Assembly: GCF_020217485.1 (NCBI RefSeq)
Contig: NZ_JAEKMI010000032.1
Span: forward strand, 1 to 52,534
From: Mycobacterium sp. WUMAC-067
GTDB lineage: Bacteria; Actinomycetota; Actinomycetes; Mycobacteriales; Mycobacteriaceae
Length of the DNA stretch: 52,534 bases
Direction: 5' to 3'
A program made the position numbers and the translations under genes. Positions 34,670 to 42,397 of this stretch are shown in pieces. The notes beneath the pieces were generated by a model. The model was not told the origin of the DNA and searched no databases. It worked only from the letters and a program-made list of their open reading frames with translations. Within the stretch, counting starts at the first letter, position 1; the number at the start of each line of letters is the position of its first letter.

Positions 34670-35371
34670 ATGAGACAGCATAGCGGTATCGGCGTCCTGG
34701 ACAAAGCCGTGGGTGTCCTGCACACCGTCGCCCAATCCCCCTGCGGATTAGCCGAACTGTGTGAGCGCACCGCGCTGCCCCGGGCCACGGCCTATCGGCT
34801 GGCGGCGGCCCTCGAAGTGCATCGCCTGCTGGCGCGCGACGAGGAGGGGCGCTGGCGGCTCGGCCCGGCCGTCACCGAACTCGCCGCTCACGTCAACGAT
34901 CCGCTGCTGGCCGCCAGCAGCGCGGTGCTGCCGCTGTTGCGCGAGACCACCGGCGAAAGCGTGCAGCTGTACCGACGTGAGGGCACCGACCGGGTCTGTG
35001 TGGCCGCCCTGGAACCCGCTGCGGGCCTTCGCGATACGGTTCCGGTCGGGGCGCGACTGCCCATGACGGCGGGGTCGGGCGCCAAAGTGCTGCTGGCCCA
35101 CAGCGACGCGGCCACCCAGAAAGCGGTACTGACGACGGCGAAGTTCACCGAACGAACGCTGGCCGAAGTGCGGCGGCGTGGCTGGGCCCAAAGCGTGGCC
35201 GAGCGCGAGCCGGGGGTGGCCAGTGTGTCCGCGCCGGTGCGCGACGGCCGCGGCGCCGTCGTCGCCGCCATCTCGGTGTCGGGCCCCATCGACCGGATCG
35301 GCAGGCGTCCGGGCGCGCGTTGGGCCGCCGAGCTGCTGTCCGCGGCCGACGCGATGGCCCGCCGGCTGTAG
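34670..35371 (+). CDS. IclR-family regulator (LtbR/NdgR-like)
   Basis: A 233-residue regulator. An N-terminal winged helix-turn-helix (GLAELCERTALPRATAYRLAAALEVHRLL, about residues 26-54) is followed by an IclR effector domain with LPMTAGSGAKVLLA and GVASVSAPVRDGRG. Its position beside leuCD matches LtbR of Corynebacterium and NdgR of Streptomyces, which control leucine and other amino-acid genes. It corresponds to Rv2989. There is no Shine-Dalgarno before the ATG at 34670, so the mRNA may be leaderless. Repression of leuCD is inferred from position and family. Confidence 0.9.
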   Translation: MRQHSGIGVLDKAVGVLHTVAQSPCGLAELCERTALPRATAYRLAAALEVHRLLARDEEGRWRLGPAVTELAAHVNDPLLAASSAVLPLLRETTGESVQLYRREGTDRVCVAALEPAAGLRDTVPVGARLPMTAGSGAKVLLAHSDAATQKAVLTTAKFTERTLAEVRRRGWAQSVAEREPGVASVSAPVRDGRGAVVAAISVSGPIDRIGRRPGARWAAELLSAADAMARRL

Positions 35372-35423
35372 TTCCCCGAGTCCTCCCGCGAGCGGACGCA
35401 GCGGGCCTGACAGACTGACCGGC

Positions 35424-35936
35424 ATGGGAACCAATCAGCGCGCGAGCATCGTCATGTCGGAAGACGAGATCGCCGACTTCGTCGTCAAGAGCCGCACCGG
35501 AACGCTGGCAACCATCGGCCCCGACGGCCAGCCGCATCTGACCGCCATGTGGTACGCCGTGGTCGACGGCGAGATCTGGCTGGAGACCAAGGCGAAGTCT
35601 CAGAAGGCCATCAACCTCAAGCGGGACCCGCGGGTGAGCTTCCTGATCGAGGACGGCCACACCTACGACACGCTTCGCGGGGTGTCCTTCGAAGGGGTTG
35701 CGGAGATCGTGGACGATCCCGACGTCGCGCACCGGGTGGGGGTCAGCGTCTGGGAACGCTATACCGGCCCCTACACCGACGACATGAAGCCGTTCGTCGA
35801 GCAGATGATGAACAAGCGGGTCTGTGTTCGCATTGTGGCCCGACGCGCTCGTTCGTGGGATCACCGCAAACTCGGTTTGGCGCACATGCCGGTGGGCGGA
35901 TCGACCGCGCCGGCCGCACTGGGGACCGACCAGTAA
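35424..35936 (+). CDS. Split-barrel F420/FMN-dependent protein (PPOX class)
   Basis: A 170-residue protein with the split beta-barrel fold of the pyridoxamine-phosphate-oxidase-like flavin/deazaflavin superfamily. Typical features: TGTLATIGPDGQPHLTAMWYAVVDGEIWLET, then KAINLKRDPRVSFLIEDG. It resembles Rv2991, grouped with the F420-binding FDOR-B proteins. The reaction is unknown; F420H2-dependent reduction is the family inference. ATG at 35424 is preferred because upstream in-frame sequence overlaps the IclR gene. Confidence 0.85.
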   Translation: MGTNQRASIVMSEDEIADFVVKSRTGTLATIGPDGQPHLTAMWYAVVDGEIWLETKAKSQKAINLKRDPRVSFLIEDGHTYDTLRGVSFEGVAEIVDDPDVAHRVGVSVWERYTGPYTDDMKPFVEQMMNKRVCVRIVARRARSWDHRKLGLAHMPVGGSTAPAALGTDQ

Positions 35937-35952
35937 CTGCGGCTTTAATTTG

Positions 35953-36025
35953 TAGCCCCGATGGGATTCGAACCCACGCTACCGCCGTGAGAGGGCGGCG
36001 TCCTAGGCCGCTAGACGACGGGGCC
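35953..36025 (-). tRNA. tRNA-Glu (CTC)
   Basis: A 73-base cloverleaf on the minus strand. The acceptor arm GGCCCCG pairs with CGGGGCT (first pair G-U), with discriminator A. The D loop has TAGCGGCCTAG. The anticodon stem is CCGCC/GGCGG around the loop CTCTCAC, giving anticodon CTC for GAG codons. The T arm is GGGTTCGAATCCC. CCA is not encoded. It lies downstream of tRNA-Gln and gltX on the same strand. Confidence 0.95.
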
Positions 36026-36066
36026 AGAAACGATCCGAGCAGTCAGCATAGCTCACCGCGCTAAGC

Positions 36067-36087
36067 CCACCTAATCGCTTGAGGTGG
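36067..36087 (-). other. Small hairpin between the two tRNA genes
   Basis: CCACCT (36067-36072) pairs perfectly with AGGTGG (36082-36087) across a 9-base loop, in the 73-bp spacer between tRNA-Gln and tRNA-Glu. It may be a processing or stabilising element of a joint precursor. It could also be chance in GC-rich DNA. Confidence 0.3.
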
Positions 36088-36098
36088 CGAGAATTTTG

Positions 36099-36170
36099 CT
36101 GGGGTACCAGGACTCGAACCTAGAATGGCTGAACCAGAATCAGCTGTGTTGCCAATTACACCATACCCCA
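36099..36170 (-). tRNA. tRNA-Gln (CTG)
   Basis: A 72-base cloverleaf on the minus strand. The acceptor stem is TGGGGTA/TACCCCA with the U1-A72 pair typical of tRNA-Gln and discriminator G. The anticodon stem GCTGA/TCAGC encloses loop TTCTGGT, giving anticodon CTG for CAG. The T arm is AGGTTCGAGTCCT. CCA is not encoded. In mycobacteria this tRNA is first charged with glutamate by GltX and then amidated by GatCAB. Confidence 0.95.
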
Positions 36171-36321
36171 TTGGCTGCCTAAAACTGCTGGTCAGCGTCG
36201 ATTGCGGGCCTGTACAAGCTCTTTGGGGACCGCCGCTGCCAGTCGTTGTCGGCTTTGGTAAACCGCAGTGCAGACTACCAAAGTCTCGCGGGCCAGTCCG
36301 CACGCGTGGTCTGGGTCTGTC

Positions 36322-37788
36322 CTAACCGGTCGTCGCGCGCGCGGCGCCCAGCCGCTGCACGCTGCGGTCCCGGCCGAGCAGCTCCAGCGACTCGAACAAC
36401 GGCGGGCTGATCGTCGTCCCGGTGGCGCCCACGCGGATCGGGCCAAACGCCTTGCGCGGTTTGAGGCCCAGCTCGTCGATGAGCGCGGTTTTGAGGGCGG
36501 CCTCGATCTGGGGCGTCGTCCAGTCCGCGACGTCGTGCAGCGCGGCCAGCGCCGCATCGAGCACCGCGGCCGCGTCCGGACCCAGCTCCTTGGCGGCGGC
36601 CTTGGGGTCGATCGCGTACTCGTCGTCGTTGAGGAACTTCAACAGGTCCCAGGCGTCACCGAGCACCACGATCCGGGTCTGCACCAATTCGGCGGCCGTG
36701 GCGAAGGCGGCGTCGTCGAGCTCGAGGCGATGACCGTGGACGCCGAAGTAATCGCGCAGCCTGGCGGTGAAGTCCTCGACGGTCAGCATCCGGATGTGCT
36801 CGGCGTTGAGCGCGTCGGCCTTCTTCTGGTCGAAGCGGGCCGGATTGGAGTTGACGTTGACCACGTCGAACGCGGCCACCATCTCATCGAGACTGAACAC
36901 ATCGTGGTCGTCGGCGATGGCCCAGCCCAGCAACGCCAGGTAATTGAGCAGCCCTTCGGGGATGAAGCCGCGGTCGCGGTGGGCGAACAGATTCGACTGC
37001 GGGTCGCGCTTGGACAGCTTTTTGGTGCCCTCCCCCAATACCGTTGGCAGGTGCGCGAACTGCGGCGTGCGCTCGGCGACGCCGATCCGGATCAGCGCCT
37101 GATACAGCGCGAGCTGGCGCGGTGTCGACGGCAGCAGGTCCTCGCCGCGCAGCACATGGGTGATCTTCATCAGCGCGTCGTCACAGGGATTGACCAAGGT
37201 GTACAACGGATCTCCGTTGGCGCGGGTCAACGCGAAGTCGGGCACGGACCCGGCCGCGAAGGTGGTGGTGCCGCGCACCAGGTCGTCCCAGCCGAGGTCG
37301 TCGTCGGGCATCCGCAGCCGCACCACCGGCCGGCGCCCCTCCGCGAGGAACGCCGCGCGCTGCGAATCGGTGAGCTGCCGGTCGAAATTGTCGTAACCGA
37401 GCTTGGGATTACGGCCCGCGGCGATGTGGCGCGCCTCGACCTCCTCCGGCATCGAGAAGGCGTAGTACGCCTCCCCCGCTTCGACCAGCTTGGCCACCAC
37501 GTCGCGATAGATCTCGCTGCGCAGCGATTGGCGGTACGGGCCGTAGGGACCGCCCACCTCGGGTCCCTCGTCCCAGTCCAGGCCGAGCCAGCGCAGCGCG
37601 TCCAGCAGCGCCAGATAGCTTTCCTCACTGTCGCGTTGGGCGTCGGTGTCCTCGATGCGAAAGACGAAGGTGCCCCCGGTGTGTCGGGCGTAGGCCCAGT
37701 TGAACAGCGCCGTGCGGACCATCCCGACGTGCGGGGTGCCGGTGGGCGACGGGCAGAATCGGACGCGTACGTTCGCGGGTGCAGTCAC
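36322..37788 (-). CDS. gltX: Glutamyl-tRNA synthetase
   Basis: A 488-residue class I aminoacyl-tRNA synthetase. The HIGH-type motif is PSPTGTPHVG (residues 13-22) and the KMSKS-type motif is KLSKRDPQ near residue 255. Actinobacteria usually lack glutaminyl-tRNA synthetase, so GltX is expected to be non-discriminating and charge both tRNA-Glu and tRNA-Gln. Genes for exactly these two tRNAs lie immediately downstream. GTG at 37788 overlaps the stop of the FAH-family gene as GTGA, with AGGAAA upstream, so the two are translationally coupled. It corresponds to Rv2992c. Confidence 0.96.
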   Translation of the reverse strand: MTAPANVRVRFCPSPTGTPHVGMVRTALFNWAYARHTGGTFVFRIEDTDAQRDSEESYLALLDALRWLGLDWDEGPEVGGPYGPYRQSLRSEIYRDVVAKLVEAGEAYYAFSMPEEVEARHIAAGRNPKLGYDNFDRQLTDSQRAAFLAEGRRPVVRLRMPDDDLGWDDLVRGTTTFAAGSVPDFALTRANGDPLYTLVNPCDDALMKITHVLRGEDLLPSTPRQLALYQALIRIGVAERTPQFAHLPTVLGEGTKKLSKRDPQSNLFAHRDRGFIPEGLLNYLALLGWAIADDHDVFSLDEMVAAFDVVNVNSNPARFDQKKADALNAEHIRMLTVEDFTARLRDYFGVHGHRLELDDAAFATAAELVQTRIVVLGDAWDLLKFLNDDEYAIDPKAAAKELGPDAAAVLDAALAALHDVADWTTPQIEAALKTALIDELGLKPRKAFGPIRVGATGTTISPPLFESLELLGRDRSVQRLGAARATTG

Positions 37789-38591
37789 GATTTTCCTTTG
37801 CGGAGCACGGGATTGGTGAGGGTGCCGATGCCCTCGATGGTGATGGAGACGGTGTCGCCGTCCTCGATGGGGCCGACGCCCGCCGGGGTGCCGGTGAGGA
37901 TGAGATCGCCGGGTAGCAATGTCATCACCGCCGAAATCCACTCGACGATCGCGCCGATGTCATGGATCAGCAGCGACGTGCGGCTGTGCTGCTTGACCTC
38001 ACCGTTGACCTCGGTGCGCAATTCGAGATCGCCCGGGTCCAGCGGCTTGAGGTCGGTGACGATCCACGGCCCGACCGGGCAGAAGGTGTCGTGGCCTTTG
38101 GCCCTCGTCCATTGGCCGTCGGCTTTTTGTTGATCGCGCGCCGACACATCGTTGCCGATGGTGTAGCCGAGGATGTTCTCCGCCGCCTGGGCGGCCGAGA
38201 CGTCCTTGCATGGCCGGCCGATGACCACCGCCAGCTCGCCCTCGAAGTGCACCGGTGATGCGTTGGCCGGCAAGCGAATCGGCACGTTGGGCCCGATGAT
38301 GGCGGTGCTCGGCTTGAGAAAGATCACCGGCTCGGCCGGCGCGGGTCCGGTCATCTCTTTCATCTCGGCGATGTGGTCGGCGTAGTTCTTGCCGACGCAG
38401 ACCACCTTGCTGGCGAGTATCGGGGCGAGCAGCCGGACGTCGGCCAGCGGCCATGACCGGCCGGTGAAGTTCGGCGTGCCGAAGGGGTGCTCGGCGATCT
38501 CGCGGGCGATCATCTCGGCTGGGTCGTCGAGTTCGCCTTCGATGCTGACGAAGGCGACACCGTCCGGGCTGGCGATTCGACCAAGGCGCAT
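37785..38591 (-). CDS. Fumarylacetoacetate hydrolase (FAH) family protein
   Basis: A 268-residue member of the FAH superfamily, which includes acylpyruvases, 2-hydroxyhepta-2,4-diene-dioate isomerases and oxaloacetate decarboxylases. Family marks: VGKNYADHIAEM near residue 67, FLKPSTAIIGPN, HFEGELAVVIGR with its metal-binding acids, and GYTIGNDVSARDQQ. The metal triad appears intact. It corresponds to Rv2993c. ATG at 38591 is the first start. It is co-transcribed with gltX by a 4-base overlap, although no functional link is obvious. The substrate is unknown. Confidence 0.88.
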   Translation of the reverse strand: MRLGRIASPDGVAFVSIEGELDDPAEMIAREIAEHPFGTPNFTGRSWPLADVRLLAPILASKVVCVGKNYADHIAEMKEMTGPAPAEPVIFLKPSTAIIGPNVPIRLPANASPVHFEGELAVVIGRPCKDVSAAQAAENILGYTIGNDVSARDQQKADGQWTRAKGHDTFCPVGPWIVTDLKPLDPGDLELRTEVNGEVKQHSRTSLLIHDIGAIVEWISAVMTLLPGDLILTGTPAGVGPIEDGDTVSITIEGIGTLTNPVLRKGKS

Positions 38592-38600
38592 TCGGTTGAG

Positions 38601-38810
38601 CCTAGTGAGGGTCGCGAGCGCGGCGTAGCCGGGCGTGGCGGGCCGTCACCATCCCACCCAGTGACGGTCGCGAGCGCGGCGCAGCCGGGCGTGGCGGGCC
38701 GTCACCGTCGGGCCGAGTCGGGCGACGATTCGGGCCGGGACGGCCCGAGGAGGAGCCAGACAATCCCACCTAGTGAGGGTCGCGAGCGCGGCGCAGCCGG
38801 GCGTGGCGGG
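38601..38810. repeat. Intergenic repeats with 56-bp period (three good copies)
   Basis: A GC-rich unit beginning CCTAGTGAGGGTCGCGAGCG is repeated at 38601-38650, 38657-38706 and 38769-38810. Starts are 56 bp and then 112 bp apart, as if four 56-bp units existed and the third (38713-38768) has diverged. Copies one and two differ at about three of 50 positions. The block fills most of the 270-bp gap between the divergent FAH and first MFS genes. It resembles mycobacterial intergenic tandem repeats of the MIRU/VNTR kind. There is no CRISPR structure. Confidence 0.8.
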
Positions 38811-38861
38811 GCAGGCAATGACCAGCAACGGCAACGTCTTGCGGCGAAATTTCCAAGCGGT

Positions 38862-40199
38862 ATGCAAGCATGGGGAATGCAGACTGACTCGACCGCTACG
38901 CGCGAAATCGGCGCGGGCGCGCGCTGGTCGATCATGATCGTTTCGCTGCTGGCGACGGCGAGTTCATTCCTCTTCATCAACGGCGTCGCGTTTTTGATCC
39001 CGTCGCTGCGGGCCTCGGGCGGAATCCGGCTGGACGAAGCCGCTCTGCTGGCCTCGATGCCCAGCTGGGGCATGGTGGTGACGCTGTTGCTGTGGGGTTA
39101 TGCGCTGGACCGAATGGGCGAACGGGTGGTGATGGCCACTGGCTCGGCGCTGACCGCGGCGGCGGCCTACGCCGCGGCGTCGGCGCATTCGATGGTGCTG
39201 ATTTCCGTGTATCTGTTTCTCGGCGGCATGGCCGCCGCCAGTTGCAACACGGCGGGCGGCCGGCTGGTGTCCGCCTGGTTTCCGCCACACCAGCGCGGCC
39301 TGGCGATGGGTATCCGCCAGACCGCGCAACCCTTGGGAATCGCGTTGGGCGCGATGGTAATTCCCGAACTCGCCGAACGGGGAGCGCAGCACGGCCTCAG
39401 ATTCGCCGCCCTGGCGTGCGCGGTAGGGGCGATAGCGAGCGTGGTCGGAATCGTCGACCCGCCGCGGAAACCGCGCGCGAGCGCAAGCCATCAAGAACTC
39501 GCCAGCCCGTATCGAAGGTCGTTGACGCTGTGGCGGATTCACGCGGTGGCGGGCCTGATGATGATACCCCAAACGGTGACGGTGACGTTCATGCTGGTGT
39601 GGCTGATCAGGAACCTGCACTGGTCGGTTGCGGCCGCAGGCGGGTTGGTCACCCTGTCACAGCTGCTGGGCGCGCTCGGCCGGGTCGCCGTGGGCCGCTT
39701 GTCCGATCGAGTCGGCTCACGGATGCGGCCCGTCCGCTACATCGCGGCGGTCGCCGTGCTGACGCTTCTCCTGCTGGCGTGGGCCGACTACATGAATTCG
39801 CGGTGGCAGGCCGGGCTCATGGTGGTCATCGCGGTGATCTCGGTGCTCGACAACGGGCTGGAGGCCACTGCCATCACCGAATTCGCCGGGCCCTACTGGA
39901 GCGGGCGCGCGCTGGGCATCCAGAACACCACCCAGCGCATGATGGCGGCGGCCGGCCCCCCGCTGTTCGGCGCGTTGATCTCGGCCGCGAAATATCCACC
40001 GGCATGGACGTTGTGCGCATTGTTCCCACTGGCGGCGGTTCCCCTGGTGCCGACGCGGTTGCTCCCGCCCGGTTTGGAGACCAGAGCCCGGCGGCAAACC
40101 GTTCGTCGCGTCCGTTGGTGGCGGACGGTGCGTTCCCACGTAGTGCCGGATAAGCCGGAGCGACGTTTGCCGCAACGATCCGGTGAGAACTATCAATAG
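38862..40199 (+). CDS. MFS transporter, first of a tandem pair
   Basis: A 445-residue major facilitator superfamily permease with 12 predicted membrane helices. After helix 2 it has the loop GYALDRMGERVV, and after helix 4/5 QRGLAMGIRQTAQPLGIALG. SPYRRSLTLWRIH marks the central loop between the two halves. A basic, arginine-rich C-terminal tail of about 40 residues is cytoplasmic. ATG at 38862 (MQAWGMQTDS) is preferred; ATG at 38877 is possible. The long in-frame extension upstream only translates the tandem repeats. It corresponds to Rv2994, and the substrate is unknown. The second MFS gene starts at the base after its stop. Confidence 0.88.
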   Translation: MQAWGMQTDSTATREIGAGARWSIMIVSLLATASSFLFINGVAFLIPSLRASGGIRLDEAALLASMPSWGMVVTLLLWGYALDRMGERVVMATGSALTAAAAYAAASAHSMVLISVYLFLGGMAAASCNTAGGRLVSAWFPPHQRGLAMGIRQTAQPLGIALGAMVIPELAERGAQHGLRFAALACAVGAIASVVGIVDPPRKPRASASHQELASPYRRSLTLWRIHAVAGLMMIPQTVTVTFMLVWLIRNLHWSVAAAGGLVTLSQLLGALGRVAVGRLSDRVGSRMRPVRYIAAVAVLTLLLLAWADYMNSRWQAGLMVVIAVISVLDNGLEATAITEFAGPYWSGRALGIQNTTQRMMAAAGPPLFGALISAAKYPPAWTLCALFPLAAVPLVPTRLLPPGLETRARRQTVRRVRWWRTVRSHVVPDKPERRLPQRSGENYQ

Positions 40200-41390
40200 G
40201 TGCACACGACATCGACGCGACGATGGGTGATGCTGGGGACGGGACTGATCGCGACGTTGAGCGCGACGGTCTTCATCAACGGCATCGCCTTTCTGATCCC
40301 CGCCCTCAACGACGTACGCGGCATCAATCTGGCCGAAGCGGCGCTGCTCTCCGCCATGCCCAGCTTCGGCATGGTGGTCACGCTGATCGCCTGGGGCTAC
40401 GTCCTCGACATCGTCGGCGAGCGGATCGTGCTCACGGCGGGCTTGGCCCTCACCGCGGCGGCGGCGCTTGCCGCGGCGGCCGTGCCGGAATCCATGCTGA
40501 CGGAAGGGGTGGCCCTGTTCGGTGGTGGCATGGCCGCGGCGAGCGCCAACACCGCCAGCGGCCGGCTGGTGACGGGGTGGTTCCCCCCGCAGCAGCGCGG
40601 CCTGGCGATGGGGATTCGACAGACCGCGCAGCCGTTGGGAATCGCGTTGGCCGCCTTGGTACTTCCCGAGCTCGGCGAGCGCAGCATCTCGGTTGCGCTG
40701 TTGTTCCCGGCGGCCGTGTGCGCGGTGTCCGCGGTGCTGTGCGCCGTGTGGGTGCGCGATCCCGCACGCCCCGAACGGTCGGCCGCCGACAAGGCTGAAT
40801 TGGCCAGCCCGTACCGCGGCAGCGCCGTGCTGTGGCGCATTCACTTCGCGTCGGCGCTGCTCATGGTGCCGCAGACCGTGGTCTTGACGTTCATGCTGGT
40901 CTGGTTGATGAAGAGCCAGCACTGGTCGATCGCGACGGCCGGCATCTTGGTGAGTTTCTCGCAGCTGCTGAGCGCGCTGGGTCGCATCGCCGTCGGTAGA
41001 TGGTCGGACCGCCTGGGATCGCGAATGCGCCCGATCCGCATCATCGCGGTGACCGCCGCTGTGGTGATGATATTGCTGGCGATCGCCGATCACGCGCACT
41101 CGGTGGTGGCGGTGACGCTGATGGTCGCCGCGTCGGTGATCACCGTGCTGGACAATGGATTGGCGTTCACCGCCATTCCGGAAGTGGCCGGGCGCTTTTG
41201 GAGCGGGCGCGCCATGGGCGCGCAGAACACCACCCAGCGGCTCACCGCGGCGGTCGGGCCGCCGGTATTCGGCGAGGTGATCGACGCGACGGGGTACCCG
41301 CTGGCGTTCGCGGTGTGCGCGCTGTTTCCGGTGTTGGCCTTGCCGTTGGTGCCGTCGGAGGCGCGCTCGCGCGCGGCCGCCCGCGATTAA
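40200..41390 (+). CDS. MFS transporter, second of a tandem pair
   Basis: A 396-residue, 12-helix MFS permease clearly paralogous to the preceding one. Shared segments include FINGIAFLIP, QRGLAMGIRQTAQPLGIAL, ELASPYRGS.LWRIH and WSGRA.G.QNTTQR. GTG at 40200 directly follows the TAG of the first copy, so translation is probably coupled. Unlike the first copy it lacks the basic C-terminal tail. Its stop overlaps that of the convergent leuB by three bases. M. tuberculosis, as I recall, has only one such gene here (Rv2994). Substrate unknown. Confidence 0.87.
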   Translation: MHTTSTRRWVMLGTGLIATLSATVFINGIAFLIPALNDVRGINLAEAALLSAMPSFGMVVTLIAWGYVLDIVGERIVLTAGLALTAAAALAAAAVPESMLTEGVALFGGGMAAASANTASGRLVTGWFPPQQRGLAMGIRQTAQPLGIALAALVLPELGERSISVALLFPAAVCAVSAVLCAVWVRDPARPERSAADKAELASPYRGSAVLWRIHFASALLMVPQTVVLTFMLVWLMKSQHWSIATAGILVSFSQLLSALGRIAVGRWSDRLGSRMRPIRIIAVTAAVVMILLAIADHAHSVVAVTLMVAASVITVLDNGLAFTAIPEVAGRFWSGRAMGAQNTTQRLTAAVGPPVFGEVIDATGYPLAFAVCALFPVLALPLVPSEARSRAAARD

Positions 41391-42397
41391 AGCCCGGCGG
41401 CAATCCGTTCGCCGACCTCGCGGGTGGAGAGCCGTTCGCTCCCGCGCGTTGCCAGGTGCCGCTCGACGGCCCGGTCCACCCGGGCGGCGGCCTCGTCCTC
41501 GCCGAGATGGGCGAGCAGCAACGCCACCGACATGATCGCCGCGGTCGGATCGGCGATGCCCTGCCCGGCGATATCCGGCGCGCTGCCGTGGACGGGCTCG
41601 AACATCGAGGGGTTGGTCCGGGTGGCGTCGATATTTCCGCTGGCGGCCAAGCCAATTCCGCCACATACCGCCGCCGACAGGTCGGTGATGATGTCGCCAA
41701 ACAGGTTGTCGGTGACGATCACGTCGAAGCGACCGGGGTCGGTGACCATGAAGATGGTGGCCGCGTCGATGTGCTGATAGGCCACCTCGACGTCGGGATA
41801 GTCCTGGCCGACCTCGGCCACGATGCGCGACCACAACCTGCCGGCGAAGGTCAGCACGTTGGTTTTGTGCACCAGTGTCAAGTGCTTTCGGCGCCGCTGA
41901 GCGCGCTCGAACGCGTCGGCGACCACGCGTCGCACACCGAATGCGGTGTTCTGGCTGACCTCGGTGGCGACCTCGTTGGGCGTTCCGACGCGGATGGCGC
42001 CGCCGGTGCCGGTGTAGGGACCTTCGGTCCCCTCGCGCACCACCACGAAGTCGATCTCGGGGTTGCCGGCCAGCGGGCTGTTCACTCCCGGATACAGCCG
42101 CCCGGGCCGCAAGTTGATGTGATGGTCCAGCTCGAAACGTAAGCGCAGCAACAAACCTCGCTCCAGCACACCGCTGGGCACCGACGGGTCACCGATGGCG
42201 CCGAGCAGGATGGCGTCATGCGCGCGCAGCTCGTCGACCGCCGAGTCCGGCAGCAGCTCGCCGGTGGCGTGGTAACGGCGCGCACCCAGGTCGTAGCTGG
42301 TCTTCTCCACCCCGGGCAGCACCGCGTCCAGGACTTTGATGGCCTCGGACACGACCTCCGGCCCGATACCGTCGCCCTCGATCACCGCGAGTCTCAT
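41387..42397 (-). CDS. leuB: 3-isopropylmalate dehydrogenase
   Basis: A 336-residue NAD-dependent enzyme that oxidises and decarboxylates 3-isopropylmalate, the third step of leucine synthesis. It starts MRLAVIEGDGIGPEV. The metal and substrate motif NLFGDIITDLSA is near residue 230, and GSAPDIAGQGIADP binds the adenine of NAD. The ATG overlaps the serA TGA as ATGA, so leuB is translationally coupled behind serA rather than placed with leuCD. It corresponds to Rv2995c. Confidence 0.96.
   Translation of the reverse strand: MRLAVIEGDGIGPEVVSEAIKVLDAVLPGVEKTSYDLGARRYHATGELLPDSAVDELRAHDAILLGAIGDPSVPSGVLERGLLLRLRFELDHHINLRPGRLYPGVNSPLAGNPEIDFVVVREGTEGPYTGTGGAIRVGTPNEVATEVSQNTAFGVRRVVADAFERAQRRRKHLTLVHKTNVLTFAGRLWSRIVAEVGQDYPDVEVAYQHIDAATIFMVTDPGRFDVIVTDNLFGDIITDLSAAVCGGIGLAASGNIDATRTNPSMFEPVHGSAPDIAGQGIADPTAAIMSVALLLAHLGEDEAAARVDRAVERHLATRGSERLSTREVGERIAAGL

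Noticed and set aside
35953..36170. tRNA genes as integration site of a genomic island
   Set aside because: No integrase, no repeated tRNA 3' end and conserved genes on both sides.
36268..38133. 621-codon open frame opposite gltX and the FAH gene
   Set aside because: It is the antisense shadow of two well-supported genes. The translation is rich in Arg, Gln, His and Val with no family motif, typical of high-GC DNA.
38601..38810. CRISPR array
   Set aside because: There are only three good copies, the units are nearly contiguous and one is degenerate. There are no spacers of constant length and no cas genes.
38487..38861. N-terminal extension of the first MFS transporter
   Set aside because: The extra 125 codons translate the 56-bp repeats and overlap the FAH gene start. 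The MFS family begins near residue 1 of the shorter form.
39717..41834. 705-codon open frame opposite the MFS pair and leuB
   Set aside because: It spans two convergent real genes and is dominated by Arg, His and Gly. This is a GC-driven artefact.
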